From the NCBI GenBank assembly GCA_002427165.1, contig DIQB01000014.1, forward strand, positions 6,377-44,731: DNA of 38,355 bases, written 5' to 3'. A program made the translations under genes and the position numbers. This document shows positions 7,553-15,421 of the stretch, in pieces. Positions within the stretch are counted from its first letter, which is position 1. Every line of letters begins with the position of its first letter. This DNA comes from Firmicutes bacterium UBA5473. GTDB taxonomy: Bacteria; Bacillota; DTU084. Under the pieces are notes generated by a model. The model did not search any database. It saw only the letters and a program-made list of their open reading frames with translations, and was not told the DNA's origin.

Positions 7553-8554
7553 GTGGCAACAATGAATGATGTTGCAAAAAAAGCAGGTGTTTCTGCCTCC
7601 ACGGTCTCTAGGGTTTTAAATCCCACTCCCAATGTGACCATCAGTGCTGAGACCCAGGCAAAAGTACGTGCTGCAGCAGAACAATTAAATTATCGAACTA
7701 ATCTACTTGCACAAGGATTGCGCTTAAATAAGTTCAATAATCTTGGTTTTTTACTCTGTGAGCGCTCTTTAGATCAAATGTATTATTATAATCTCTTAAA
7801 AGCAGTAGAGAACGAAGCATCTAAAACAGGGCTCAGTTTGATTTTTGCTACTTTAGATGATAAACATACTCCCCCCATGCTCAATGACTCCAATATTGAT
7901 GGTCTCCTTGTTACAGGGCGGGTCACCAAAGAAAAAATAGAGCTCATAGAACGCGCAGGCGTGCCCTTTATCGTGTTGGGACTTCCTTTAGACGAACAGG
8001 TGGACTGTAATGTTGTTACACCTGATCCTGAAAATGAAATTTTCACTGCTTTGGAATATTTATTAAGCCATGGACATAAAAAAGTTGCCTATATTAGCAC
8101 CTACCGAGATGCAAAACTGCAAAAGATCAGTGAAAGAGGGTTTAGAGGGGCCTATTTAAATGCCTCCCTCCCAGTTGAAATGGACTTACTAGCAACTTGT
8201 GTTGAGGATCCTAACCGTTATTTTCAAAGTTATTTGCTGGAGCAGAGGGTAACTGCACTAGTTGTACAACAACAATTTGTTCCTCAATTTTATGCTTTTA
8301 TTAATAAACATAAAATATCAATTCCCCAAGATTTGAGTGTTATCATTATTGGAGAAGATCTGCTTGACCCTCAAGCGCAGAATTTCTATCATTATGTCCA
8401 AAGTAGAACTAAAGATGTCGGTACTATAGCCGTAGAACAGTTGCATCGTATATGGGACAAAGAGGTTAGCTACGTAAATATTAAAGTTTCTCCCTTCCTC
8501 CATGAAGGAAAAAGCGTGCTCAAGCTCACAGAACCATTACAAAAGGAGGCTTGA
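7553..8554 (+). CDS. LacI-family transcriptional regulator, first copy
   Basis: A 333-residue regulator with an N-terminal LacI helix-turn-helix (MNDVAKKAGVSASTVSRVLN) and a periplasmic-binding-protein-like sensor domain over residues ~60-330. LacI proteins usually repress sugar-use genes and let go when the sugar binds. I placed the start at GTG 7553, giving the common short N-terminus before NDVAKKAGVS; the RBS GAGGTGG lies at the right distance. GTG 7544 would overlap that site. It is a paralogue of the regulator at 11169: both contain GFLLCER and a similar IPxxxSxIIIG segment. Its stop is immediately followed, in the same frame, by a truncated glycosidase. Confidence 0.9.
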   Translation: MATMNDVAKKAGVSASTVSRVLNPTPNVTISAETQAKVRAAAEQLNYRTNLLAQGLRLNKFNNLGFLLCERSLDQMYYYNLLKAVENEASKTGLSLIFATLDDKHTPPMLNDSNIDGLLVTGRVTKEKIELIERAGVPFIVLGLPLDEQVDCNVVTPDPENEIFTALEYLLSHGHKKVAYISTYRDAKLQKISERGFRGAYLNASLPVEMDLLATCVEDPNRYFQSYLLEQRVTALVVQQQFVPQFYAFINKHKISIPQDLSVIIIGEDLLDPQAQNFYHYVQSRTKDVGTIAVEQLHRIWDKEVSYVNIKVSPFLHEGKSVLKLTEPLQKEA

Positions 8555-9217
8555 CATCAATATACAGGAATTGCAAGTGAGGAACAAGCCAAAAGGCTAC
8601 TTGAGCATCTTTTAGATCCTAACGAGTTCAATACTCCCCACCCTGTCCCGTCCCTTTCTCAAGATGATCCAAACTATGAACCTTTAGGCTCTTATTGGCG
8701 AGGTGGTGTTTGGGCACCTACAAACTATATGGTAGTAAAGGGATTGAAGAAGTATAATAAGCTACCTTGGGCAAGGGAGATTGCAAAGAAGCATTTAGCT
8801 GCAATGCATGAGGTAATGATTAATGAAAATTATGGTGGTATCTGGGAGTGTTATGCACCACAGTACCCTCAGCCTGCGGTAAATGCATATGGTAAATTAG
8901 TGCGCCCTAATTTTGTAGGCTGGTCAGGATTAGGCCCAATTTCCATGCTTTTAGAAGTGATCTTTGGGTTGGAATTCGATGCCAGTGAAAACTGTATCGA
9001 ATGGATCATAGGTACAGAAGGTAGACACGGAATCGAAAACTTGGAGTTTAACGGTGGGAAGGTATCTTTAGTCTGTAAGGGAAAAAGCCATGTGCCAGGC
9101 GAGACGAAAATAATAGTTGAAACATCCAGTGAATTAAAGCTCAAATTAAGTTTAATGGGCCAATCCTTTATCCGTGAGCATCTACTAAATGCGGGAACTC
9201 ATACACTTAGTATTTAA
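8555..9217 (+). pseudogene. 5'-truncated glycoside hydrolase (GH63/GH37-like alpha-barrel) remnant
   Basis: The frame is open directly after the LacI stop at 8552-8554 and gives about 220 residues resembling the C-terminal third of (alpha/alpha)6-barrel glycosidases of the GH63/GH37/mannosylglycerate-hydrolase type. Recognisable pieces are GSYWRGGVWAPTNY, GGIWECY (whose Glu is a candidate catalytic base) and FVGWSGLGPI. Whole enzymes of this type are usually 400-800 residues and carry a separate acid residue further N-terminal, missing here. No usual start codon precedes the first conserved block; an ATG at 8729 would remove GSYWRGGVW. A GGAGG at 8545-8549 may be the old RBS of the intact gene, left after an internal deletion. 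It is probably non-functional. Confidence 0.7.
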
Positions 9218-9253
9218 ATGGGCTTAGCACTTAAAGCTAATTGGAAAGGGATA

Positions 9254-10066
9254 ATGAAAACCGTGAAAAAGTTAAATGTTCATGACCATCTTTGGGATAT
9301 AGGGGATAACACCGTTGAATTATTACTTCAGAAGATGGATCAACTAGAGATAGAGATTACTTGCATAACCTACGGCGCACGGCATCTTTTTCAGGAATAT
9401 GATTGTAATGATCTAGTTGAGGCTGCTTTCAAAAAATATCCTCATAGACTTTGCGGAATGGGTTTTGTTCACTTAGGAGTTGATGGTCCTAGCAAAGTAA
9501 GAGAGCTTAAGGATAGAGGTTTTGCAGGCTTAAAAATTATCTACCCTGCTGTAGCATATAACGATGAAAGCGCTTATCCAGTTTATCAGGAAGCGGAAAA
9601 ATTGAAAATGCCATGTTTATTTCATTTAGGTCCTGTAAGTACCACGAGCTCTCGACCAAAGGGCGTTTTCATAGATTCTAATCGAATGCGGGCTGGAATG
9701 CTTGACCCAATAGCGAGAGAGTGTCCACAACTTAGATTAATTGGAGCACATATGGGCTGGCTGGATCACAATGAAGCTTGGACTCTAGCTAGGATGCATC
9801 CTAATCTTTACCTAGATACTTCAGGAAATGGTCTGCTACGTAAGCAAAGCAGGGAATTTTATGAGTACAATATTTTAGGTTGGGAGCAAACTTTTCATAA
9901 ATTTATTTTTGGCACAGATCAATATTATCATACATGGGATGATGTAGTAACTACAGTTACAGATATGCTTGATCATACTTGGCAGGTGGATATTGAAACT
10001 AAGAACCTAATCTTTTACGATAACCTAGCAGCTATTCTAAGATGGGCTGGTGTGCCAAACTTATGA
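9254..10066 (+). CDS. Amidohydrolase-family (amidohydrolase 2) metal-dependent hydrolase
   Basis: A 270-residue TIM-barrel protein with the amidohydrolase-2 signature: HDHLW near the N-terminus (residues ~9-13), CLFHLG (~120), LIGAHMGW (~160) and a late aspartate in FIFGTDQYYH (~220). Relatives hydrolyse lactones or decarboxylate aromatic and sugar-derived acids using a metal. I chose ATG 9254 because GGAAAGGG lies just upstream and the protein then begins like its family; ATG 9218 abuts the glycosidase stop and lacks an RBS. It may follow the LacI gene and the broken glycosidase in one transcript, which suggests sugar-lactone hydrolysis, but that is speculative. Confidence 0.8.
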   Translation: MKTVKKLNVHDHLWDIGDNTVELLLQKMDQLEIEITCITYGARHLFQEYDCNDLVEAAFKKYPHRLCGMGFVHLGVDGPSKVRELKDRGFAGLKIIYPAVAYNDESAYPVYQEAEKLKMPCLFHLGPVSTTSSRPKGVFIDSNRMRAGMLDPIARECPQLRLIGAHMGWLDHNEAWTLARMHPNLYLDTSGNGLLRKQSREFYEYNILGWEQTFHKFIFGTDQYYHTWDDVVTTVTDMLDHTWQVDIETKNLIFYDNLAAILRWAGVPNL

Positions 10067-11168
10067 AATGCGATTCTATAGAACTATTTAGTTTCTATGA
10101 ATATTACGTGGCTTTGGCAAATCAAAATATCATAATTGGGCAAAGAAAATGCTCAGAGGCCTTGCCTCATTTAAGTAAGATAAAGAATAAAAGCTTGAGA
10201 TTTTTTAAATTACTACGACATTACAACAGATGCTCCGAATTTCATTACGGATTTCGCACTGATAGCGCTACGGGTTAAGCTTTTTAATACAACCTCAATT
10301 TCGCATATGCTGTAAACCGGGCACTGAGGATGCGACATCTATTTGGGAAACGGTAAGCAAAGTAGATATTAAAAGACTTCTATGCTGCGAGCGCCCTTCT
10401 GCAGCCATACTGTAAGGGATGCTCAATAACTCATCAATTATTTCAAGCCGTCTTCATCAGTAGTTATGGTAATGCATTAACAAGGGATTATATCTTAGGA
10501 AGAGCACATAGACGAATATATAGGCTATCTTTTCTTGACAATATATTTTTTCGTCTGCAAGCTTCTTTGACGATTTTATTAAATATCCTTGCACTTATTC
10601 TACACTTTTTTGAGCAAAACAACTGTATAATGGGTTATTTTTGCGTCTTCAGCAAGCCCTACCGTAAGACAGTTTAAGCTGCTCTGGCGGCTATAGTAGC
10701 CTTAAGACGTACTGAGCGGTTCTTTAATAAGATATGCGGGTACCAAATCAATCAGGCCTTGGGTATGTTACTATTTGCGCAAGGCCTTATTTATTAGGTG
10801 TTCGATAGCGCCGGTTTTTGCTGGAAGGAACAAAGGAAAAAGAATAGTGCAATACAAGATCCGGGCGTGCAAATAAGGAGATGAACAGCAAGAGAATAGA
10901 GCTCCTCCATAGCAGAATGAATCCCTATAGGCAAAATTTGATAATCCAAGAGGCATTTACGATGTTGACTTCCCAAATTGATTGATGGTTTACCGCAATA
11001 TATCAGAGTTTATCTGCCTAAATTGTACTGCGAAAGTTGAGTCCAATAAGAAATATAAATATTTTTTTTCACAAGGAAGGATTTTACGACATCATGACGA
11101 AATATAAACAATAAAGCTATGTAATCGTTTTACGTGAATTGATTTCAGCATAAAGAGAGGAAAAAACC
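10067..11168 (+). other. 1.1-kb gene-poor, decayed intergenic region
   Basis: No convincing intact gene. A 78-codon forward frame (10042-10278) overlaps the amidohydrolase end and resembles nothing I know. A 40-codon open stretch ends near 10795. An 8-bp inverted repeat (AGGCCTTG at 10754 with CAAGGCCT at 10780) is present. A minus-strand relic (10794-10976) is related to one at 30.5-30.8 kb and is described separately. The motif TTTTACGTG (11128-11136) lies just before the second lacI-type gene. Overall it looks like a graveyard of mobile or duplicated DNA. Confidence 0.5.
10794..10976 (-). pseudogene. Minus-strand relic related to 30515-30811 (possible old mobile element)
   Basis: A short minus-strand frame reads IGIHSAMEELYSLAVHLLIC and later FQQKPALSNT before a stop. 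The minus strand at 30.5-30.8 kb reads IGIHSAIEEHLYSLAIQLII and FKDKPMLTNT. The length differences are multiples of three and several substitutions are conservative, which suggests both descend from one coding sequence. I cannot name the family. A decayed transposase or similar is plausible but not shown. Confidence 0.45.
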
Positions 11169-12158
11169 GTGGTTACAATTTCTGACGTGGCGAAAGAAGC
11201 TGGAGTATCTCAGGCAACTGTATCTAGAGTTCTCAATAAGAAGAAAACAAATATCCCTATAAGTGAGAAGACAAAAAAGAAAGTTCTTGAGGCAGCTGAA
11301 CGCCTGAATTATACTCCCAATCGAGCTGCACAAAATCTTAGGACAGGTTCTACAAACAGCATTGGTTTCTTATTGTGTGAAAGACCATTTAGCAATCAAC
11401 ACTATTATATTATGCTGAAATATTTAGAATCGGAGTTGTCAAAGAGGGGTAAAAATCTACTTTTTTCGATTTACAATCCAAAGGAAGAATTACCACAAAT
11501 GATAATAGACCGAGCTGTAGATGGATTGTTTTTAGCAGGAAAAGTAACGAAAAGTTTAGTGGAAAAGGTACAAAAATCAAAAGTTCCATTTATTGTATTG
11601 GGCAGTATGGCAGATGAAGCTTGTGATATAAATACAGTATCTGGTGATTTAACTCATAATATAACTATGGCTTACGATTATTTATTAGCAAATGGGCACA
11701 GGGATATTTTTTATTTTTCTGATTACAAAGAGCCCTTGTTGGTGGAAAAGATTCGGATAGCTTGTAAAGATGCATATCAAAAAAAACAACTGCTCCCAAG
11801 AACAGACCTTATAATAACAAATTTAAAAGAGCCTTACTTCGCCATCAATGAGATTCTTTCTGAACATCCCGAAGTTACAGCGCTTATTATACAACAGCAT
11901 TATGTGAATGTCATAATGCGTATATTTGAACAGAAGCGATTGAGCATTCCAGAACAAATGAGTTTAATAATAATTGGTGATGAAGCATTAGATAATTGGC
12001 AACGTGAATATTATACTTATATTTCAAGTGCGACAAAAGAGTTGGTTGAGTGTGGTGTAGTGAATATCTTAAAAATGTGCAAAGGCGAAGGTGGTAAAGT
12101 AGATGCATTTATTAGGGGTGATGTATTCAAAGGAACGACCGTAAAAAAAAATTCATGA
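11169..12158 (+). CDS. LacI-family transcriptional regulator, second copy
   Basis: A 329-residue LacI-type repressor: helix-turn-helix MVTISDVAKEAGVSQATVSR at residues 1-20, hinge region to ~60, then the sugar-binding sensor domain. It starts with GTG 11169, with AGAGAGG upstream. It resembles the regulator at 7553 along its length (shared GFLLCER, similar DGLxxxGKVT/DGLLVTGRVT and IPxxxSLIIIG segments), so the two probably arose by duplication and may see related ligands. It stands first in the same-strand series with the ABC importer and secreted proteins and is the best candidate for their regulator. It is AT-rich, like the genes after it. Confidence 0.9.
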   Translation: MVTISDVAKEAGVSQATVSRVLNKKKTNIPISEKTKKKVLEAAERLNYTPNRAAQNLRTGSTNSIGFLLCERPFSNQHYYIMLKYLESELSKRGKNLLFSIYNPKEELPQMIIDRAVDGLFLAGKVTKSLVEKVQKSKVPFIVLGSMADEACDINTVSGDLTHNITMAYDYLLANGHRDIFYFSDYKEPLLVEKIRIACKDAYQKKQLLPRTDLIITNLKEPYFAINEILSEHPEVTALIIQQHYVNVIMRIFEQKRLSIPEQMSLIIIGDEALDNWQREYYTYISSATKELVECGVVNILKMCKGEGGKVDAFIRGDVFKGTTVKKNS

Positions 12159-12267
12159 AGGAATTTATCCGTGGAGATGGTGTTGTGAAAAGGAAAAAAT
12201 ATTACATAGCAAATGGTTCTTTATTGTTACTGCCTCTCACTTAATCATCAAAGAGTCGCCTTGTGTA

Positions 12268-12292
12268 ATTTGCAAATTAAGCAGGATATAAT
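12268..12292 (+). promoter_or_regulatory. Candidate operator and -10 upstream of the sugar importer
   Basis: A perfect 12-bp palindrome AATTTGCAAATT (12268-12279) lies eight bases before a perfect TATAAT (12287-12292). No good -35 is seen at the standard distance. A repressor at the palindrome would sit between -35 and -10. Confidence 0.4.
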
Positions 12293-12337
12293 TTTTTTTG
12301 TTTAAGCAATTATTTATTGTAAGGGGTTGAATTGTTT

Positions 12338-13651
12338 ATGAAGAGGTTAGGAATAAAAAGGTGCATCTATTTGGTATTAACAATATCGTTAATGCTATTG
12401 AGTCTCTTTATATTCGGTTGTGGGAAAAATGGTCCAACCGCTGTTTCCGATAGTGAAGTTGTAAACTTAAGGATCGGGTTACCTAGTGGTTTTGACGTTA
12501 CCCCAGAGGAGATAATAAGATTATTTGAGAAAAGAAATCCTAATATAAAAGTTTCTATAGATGATGCCCCCTGGGGAGATTACCAAAAAAGAGTACAATT
12601 GCAAATGATGTCAGGAGATTGCCCGGATGTTTGGTTTTTAGAAAGTGGAGTAATTATGAGTTATGGCTCATTAGGAGTAGCAGAAAACTTAAAATCATTT
12701 ATTGCTTCTAAGGAGAAGACGGGTAATTATTTGATGTTAGATGATACAAAGGATGGGGAAGGGAATGTCTGGGGGGTACCTCATGCTTTGCAACCAACGG
12801 CTTTAGCATATAATATCGACATGTTTCAAGATGCAGGTATGGAGCTTCCAGATGAAACTTGGAATTTTAACAACTTAATTGCTGTTGCAAAGAAGCTCAC
12901 AAAGAAAGATGCTAATGGGAAAACTCTCCAGTATGGCTTTATAACAGATTATTCAATAACAGTTGGCTATTATCCATGGATAAAAGGATTAGGCGGCAAT
13001 ATTCTGGATGAAACAAAATCAAAATCGCTTCTGAATTCTGACCCTACAACAAAAGCTATTCAAAAATGGGCAGATTTAGCTCATAAAGAAAACATATTCC
13101 CCCCTTATACAACATACAAAGCAAATAGAGGAAGCTATAATATGTTCGGCACAGGTAAAGGAGCTATGTTTTTCATTCAATATGTTTTAGCAAATAGAGT
13201 AAATAAAGACTTTCCTAATTTGAATTGGGATGTTGCTCCAATGCCTGAAAGTGTTGCTGGGAAAAGATATATTCCATATGTGGCTAATTCTTGGGTGATC
13301 TATAAGAAAGCGAAGCCTGAAGTGAAAGAAGCTGCTAAGCGCTGGCTTGAATTTTGGTTATCTGATGAGGCTCAGACTATCTTAGCAAGTAAAGGCGATA
13401 ATATTCCTGCCAACAGAAAATCATTCGAAAAGGTGCAAAGGGACCTACCCTCGCCTAGGAATCGAGAAGTTTTCATAAAGTATCTCGATGATTCAGGGAG
13501 TAACCTTGATTTAAATGCTACATGGAATTCATGGCAACCGATTATTGCAGCTGTGATGGAACGAATATATGGAGAAAGAGTGGATGTAGGTGCAGGTATT
13601 TCGGAAATGCATAAAGAAGTGGAAAAGATATTAATAAAAGGAAAAAAGTAA
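12338..13651 (+). CDS. ABC sugar transporter, extracellular solute-binding lipoprotein
   Basis: A 437-residue family 1 solute-binding protein. The N-terminus has a basic start, a hydrophobic core and a lipobox-like LFIFGC, so it should be lipid-anchored. The mature part has the usual features of sugar-binding proteins: VSIDDAPWGDYQKRVQLQM, PDVWFLESG, and NSWVIYKKAKPEVKEAAKRW near the C-terminus. It captures a sugar or oligosaccharide for the two permeases that follow. ATG 12338 gives a normal signal sequence; TTG 12332, closer to AAGGGG, is the alternative. The gap to the first permease is 31 bases. Confidence 0.9.
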   Translation: MKRLGIKRCIYLVLTISLMLLSLFIFGCGKNGPTAVSDSEVVNLRIGLPSGFDVTPEEIIRLFEKRNPNIKVSIDDAPWGDYQKRVQLQMMSGDCPDVWFLESGVIMSYGSLGVAENLKSFIASKEKTGNYLMLDDTKDGEGNVWGVPHALQPTALAYNIDMFQDAGMELPDETWNFNNLIAVAKKLTKKDANGKTLQYGFITDYSITVGYYPWIKGLGGNILDETKSKSLLNSDPTTKAIQKWADLAHKENIFPPYTTYKANRGSYNMFGTGKGAMFFIQYVLANRVNKDFPNLNWDVAPMPESVAGKRYIPYVANSWVIYKKAKPEVKEAAKRWLEFWLSDEAQTILASKGDNIPANRKSFEKVQRDLPSPRNREVFIKYLDDSGSNLDLNATWNSWQPIIAAVMERIYGERVDVGAGISEMHKEVEKILIKGKK

Positions 13652-13682
13652 GCCATATTTATTAGTTATTGGAGGCAATGAA

Positions 13683-14555
13683 ATGGGTGAACGAGAAAAG
13701 TGGGGATATTTGTTTTCACTTCCTTATCTAATCTTCCTTTCATTATTTTTTATTGGTCCTGTCATATATCTAGTTTTTTTGAGCTTTACAAACTTTAATG
13801 GATTTTCTCCTCCGTCGTGGGTCGGTTTTGGAAATTGGATATCTGTGTTTAGTGATCAAAAAGTATGGCATGCAGTCAGAAATACTGCTTTTTTCGCTAT
13901 TATCTTTGTACCACTTCAAACTATTTTAGCTTTAGTTCTGGCTTTTTTAATGCAAAAAACAACTTTAGGTACTACTACTCTTCGAACTTTGTATTTTCTT
14001 CCTGTGGTTACTCCATGGGTTGCGGCGACCGTAATTTTTTCGGTATTACTTTTACCTGAGGTTGGGATTGTTAGTAAAGCTGTTGCTAAATTTGGTTTCA
14101 AAAATGCCCAGTGGTATTTAAGTTCGAATTGGATGGAAGTCATGGGAACTTTAGCTGTGCTCAATGCTTGGAAGGGCATAGGTTCATCTATGGTTATCTA
14201 TACGTCGGGTTTGCAGGGAATATCCAAAGAAGTTAATGAGGCTGCCATTATAGATGGTGCTTCGACATGGGAGCGTTTTAAGCATATTACAGTGCCTCTA
14301 ATATCCCCAACAACATATCTAATTGTTGTATTAGGTACTATATCTGCCTTTCAGGTCTTCGAATTAGTGTTGTTGTTAGCTGGCAATGATAAATCAACCT
14401 CCATTCATGTTCTCAATACTTTAATTTATAGATCAAGTTTTGGAGAATTAGCTTTTGGTGAAGCAGCAGTAATTACATGGGTTCTTATAGCAGTTGTTTT
14501 TTTATTAAATGTTGTATATAGAGCGCTTGAAAAGAGGTTGGTTCACTATGAATAA
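13683..14555 (+). CDS. ABC sugar transporter permease (MalF/UgpA type)
   Basis: A 290-residue inner-membrane protein with six hydrophobic segments and the EAA loop that docks the ATPase, here EAAIIDGASTWERFKHITVP (residues ~180-199). GGAGG precedes the start by a few bases. It forms a heterodimer with the next gene product. The two genes overlap by eight bases, so translation is coupled. No ATPase gene accompanies the set; a shared MsiK/UgpC-like ATPase elsewhere is expected, as is common for this family in Gram-positive bacteria. Confidence 0.92.
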   Translation: MGEREKWGYLFSLPYLIFLSLFFIGPVIYLVFLSFTNFNGFSPPSWVGFGNWISVFSDQKVWHAVRNTAFFAIIFVPLQTILALVLAFLMQKTTLGTTTLRTLYFLPVVTPWVAATVIFSVLLLPEVGIVSKAVAKFGFKNAQWYLSSNWMEVMGTLAVLNAWKGIGSSMVIYTSGLQGISKEVNEAAIIDGASTWERFKHITVPLISPTTYLIVVLGTISAFQVFELVLLLAGNDKSTSIHVLNTLIYRSSFGELAFGEAAVITWVLIAVVFLLNVVYRALEKRLVHYE

Positions 14556-15372
14556 AGTTAAGATTTCAAGGTGTATAGTGTTAACCCTATTAATACTAGG
14601 CGCGTTGATAACTATAATGCCTTTCCTATGGGGATTCTCGACTTCTTTTAAGACTATGCAAGATTATGCTATGAGCGATAAGATTAGTTTTAGTAAAATT
14701 AACTTTCAAAACTATAGAAGGGTTTTATTGAAGAATGATATTGGTAAGTATGCTTTAAATAGCATATTAATAAGCACTATTGATGTTCTAGGATTATTAA
14801 TGTCATGTTCGCTAGTAGGTTATGGACTTGGGGTGTTAAAATTTAAGGGGAGCAACGTTATTTTAGGTATGGCAATTGCTACAATGTTCCTACCCGGAAC
14901 AGCAACTATGATTCCAGTTTATTTGATATGGAACAAGTTAGGTGCTGTTGGTACATATATTCCCTTAATACTACCTTCATTTTTAGGTTCTGCTTTTGGT
15001 ATTTTTTTATTGCGTCAATTTTACGCAACCTTACCTAATGAACTGTACGAGGCAGCGCATATAGACGGTTGTAATCCAGGCACAGCTTTTTGGTATATCT
15101 ATTTACCTTTAACTAAAACGCCGCTTGCTGCGTTGGCAGTATTCTCCTTTATTAATTCATGGAGTAACTATTTAGGACCTTTGATATACATACATGATAA
15201 GACAAAGTATACCCTTACAATAGGCCTGGCATACTTAAAAGGGCAATATAGTGTTGATGTCCCGGCACAAATGGCAGCATCGATGCTTACTATTCTTCCT
15301 GTTATGATAATCTTCATTTTTTTACAAAGGTTTTTCATCGAAGGAATTGCATCAGCTGGTAAAAAAGGTTGA
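14548..15372 (+). CDS. ABC sugar transporter permease (MalG/UgpE type)
   Basis: A 274-residue inner-membrane permease, second half of the importer. Hydrophobic helices begin at CIVLTLLILGALITIMPF. The EAA motif is EAAHIDGCNPGTAFWYIYLP (residues ~165-184). I set the start at ATG 14548, preceded by AGAGG and inside the last codons of the first permease; the earlier in-frame start would add 13 charged residues that such proteins lack. The substrate is unknown, but the neighbours point to a breakdown product of a polysaccharide. Confidence 0.92.
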   Translation: MNKVKISRCIVLTLLILGALITIMPFLWGFSTSFKTMQDYAMSDKISFSKINFQNYRRVLLKNDIGKYALNSILISTIDVLGLLMSCSLVGYGLGVLKFKGSNVILGMAIATMFLPGTATMIPVYLIWNKLGAVGTYIPLILPSFLGSAFGIFLLRQFYATLPNELYEAAHIDGCNPGTAFWYIYLPLTKTPLAALAVFSFINSWSNYLGPLIYIHDKTKYTLTIGLAYLKGQYSVDVPAQMAASMLTILPVMIIFIFLQRFFIEGIASAGKKG

Positions 15373-15421
15373 AATATCATTATCTCAATTGGGCAAATAC
15401 TAATATATTGAGGGTGATTAA

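Noticed and set aside
10042..10278. 78-codon forward frame after the amidohydrolase
   Set aside because: It overlaps the end of the amidohydrolase, has no RBS and no family resemblance, and lies in decayed DNA.
10754..10787. AGGCCTTG/CAAGGCCT inverted repeat as a terminator
   Set aside because: The loop is 18 bases, the T run is poor and there is no supported gene upstream.
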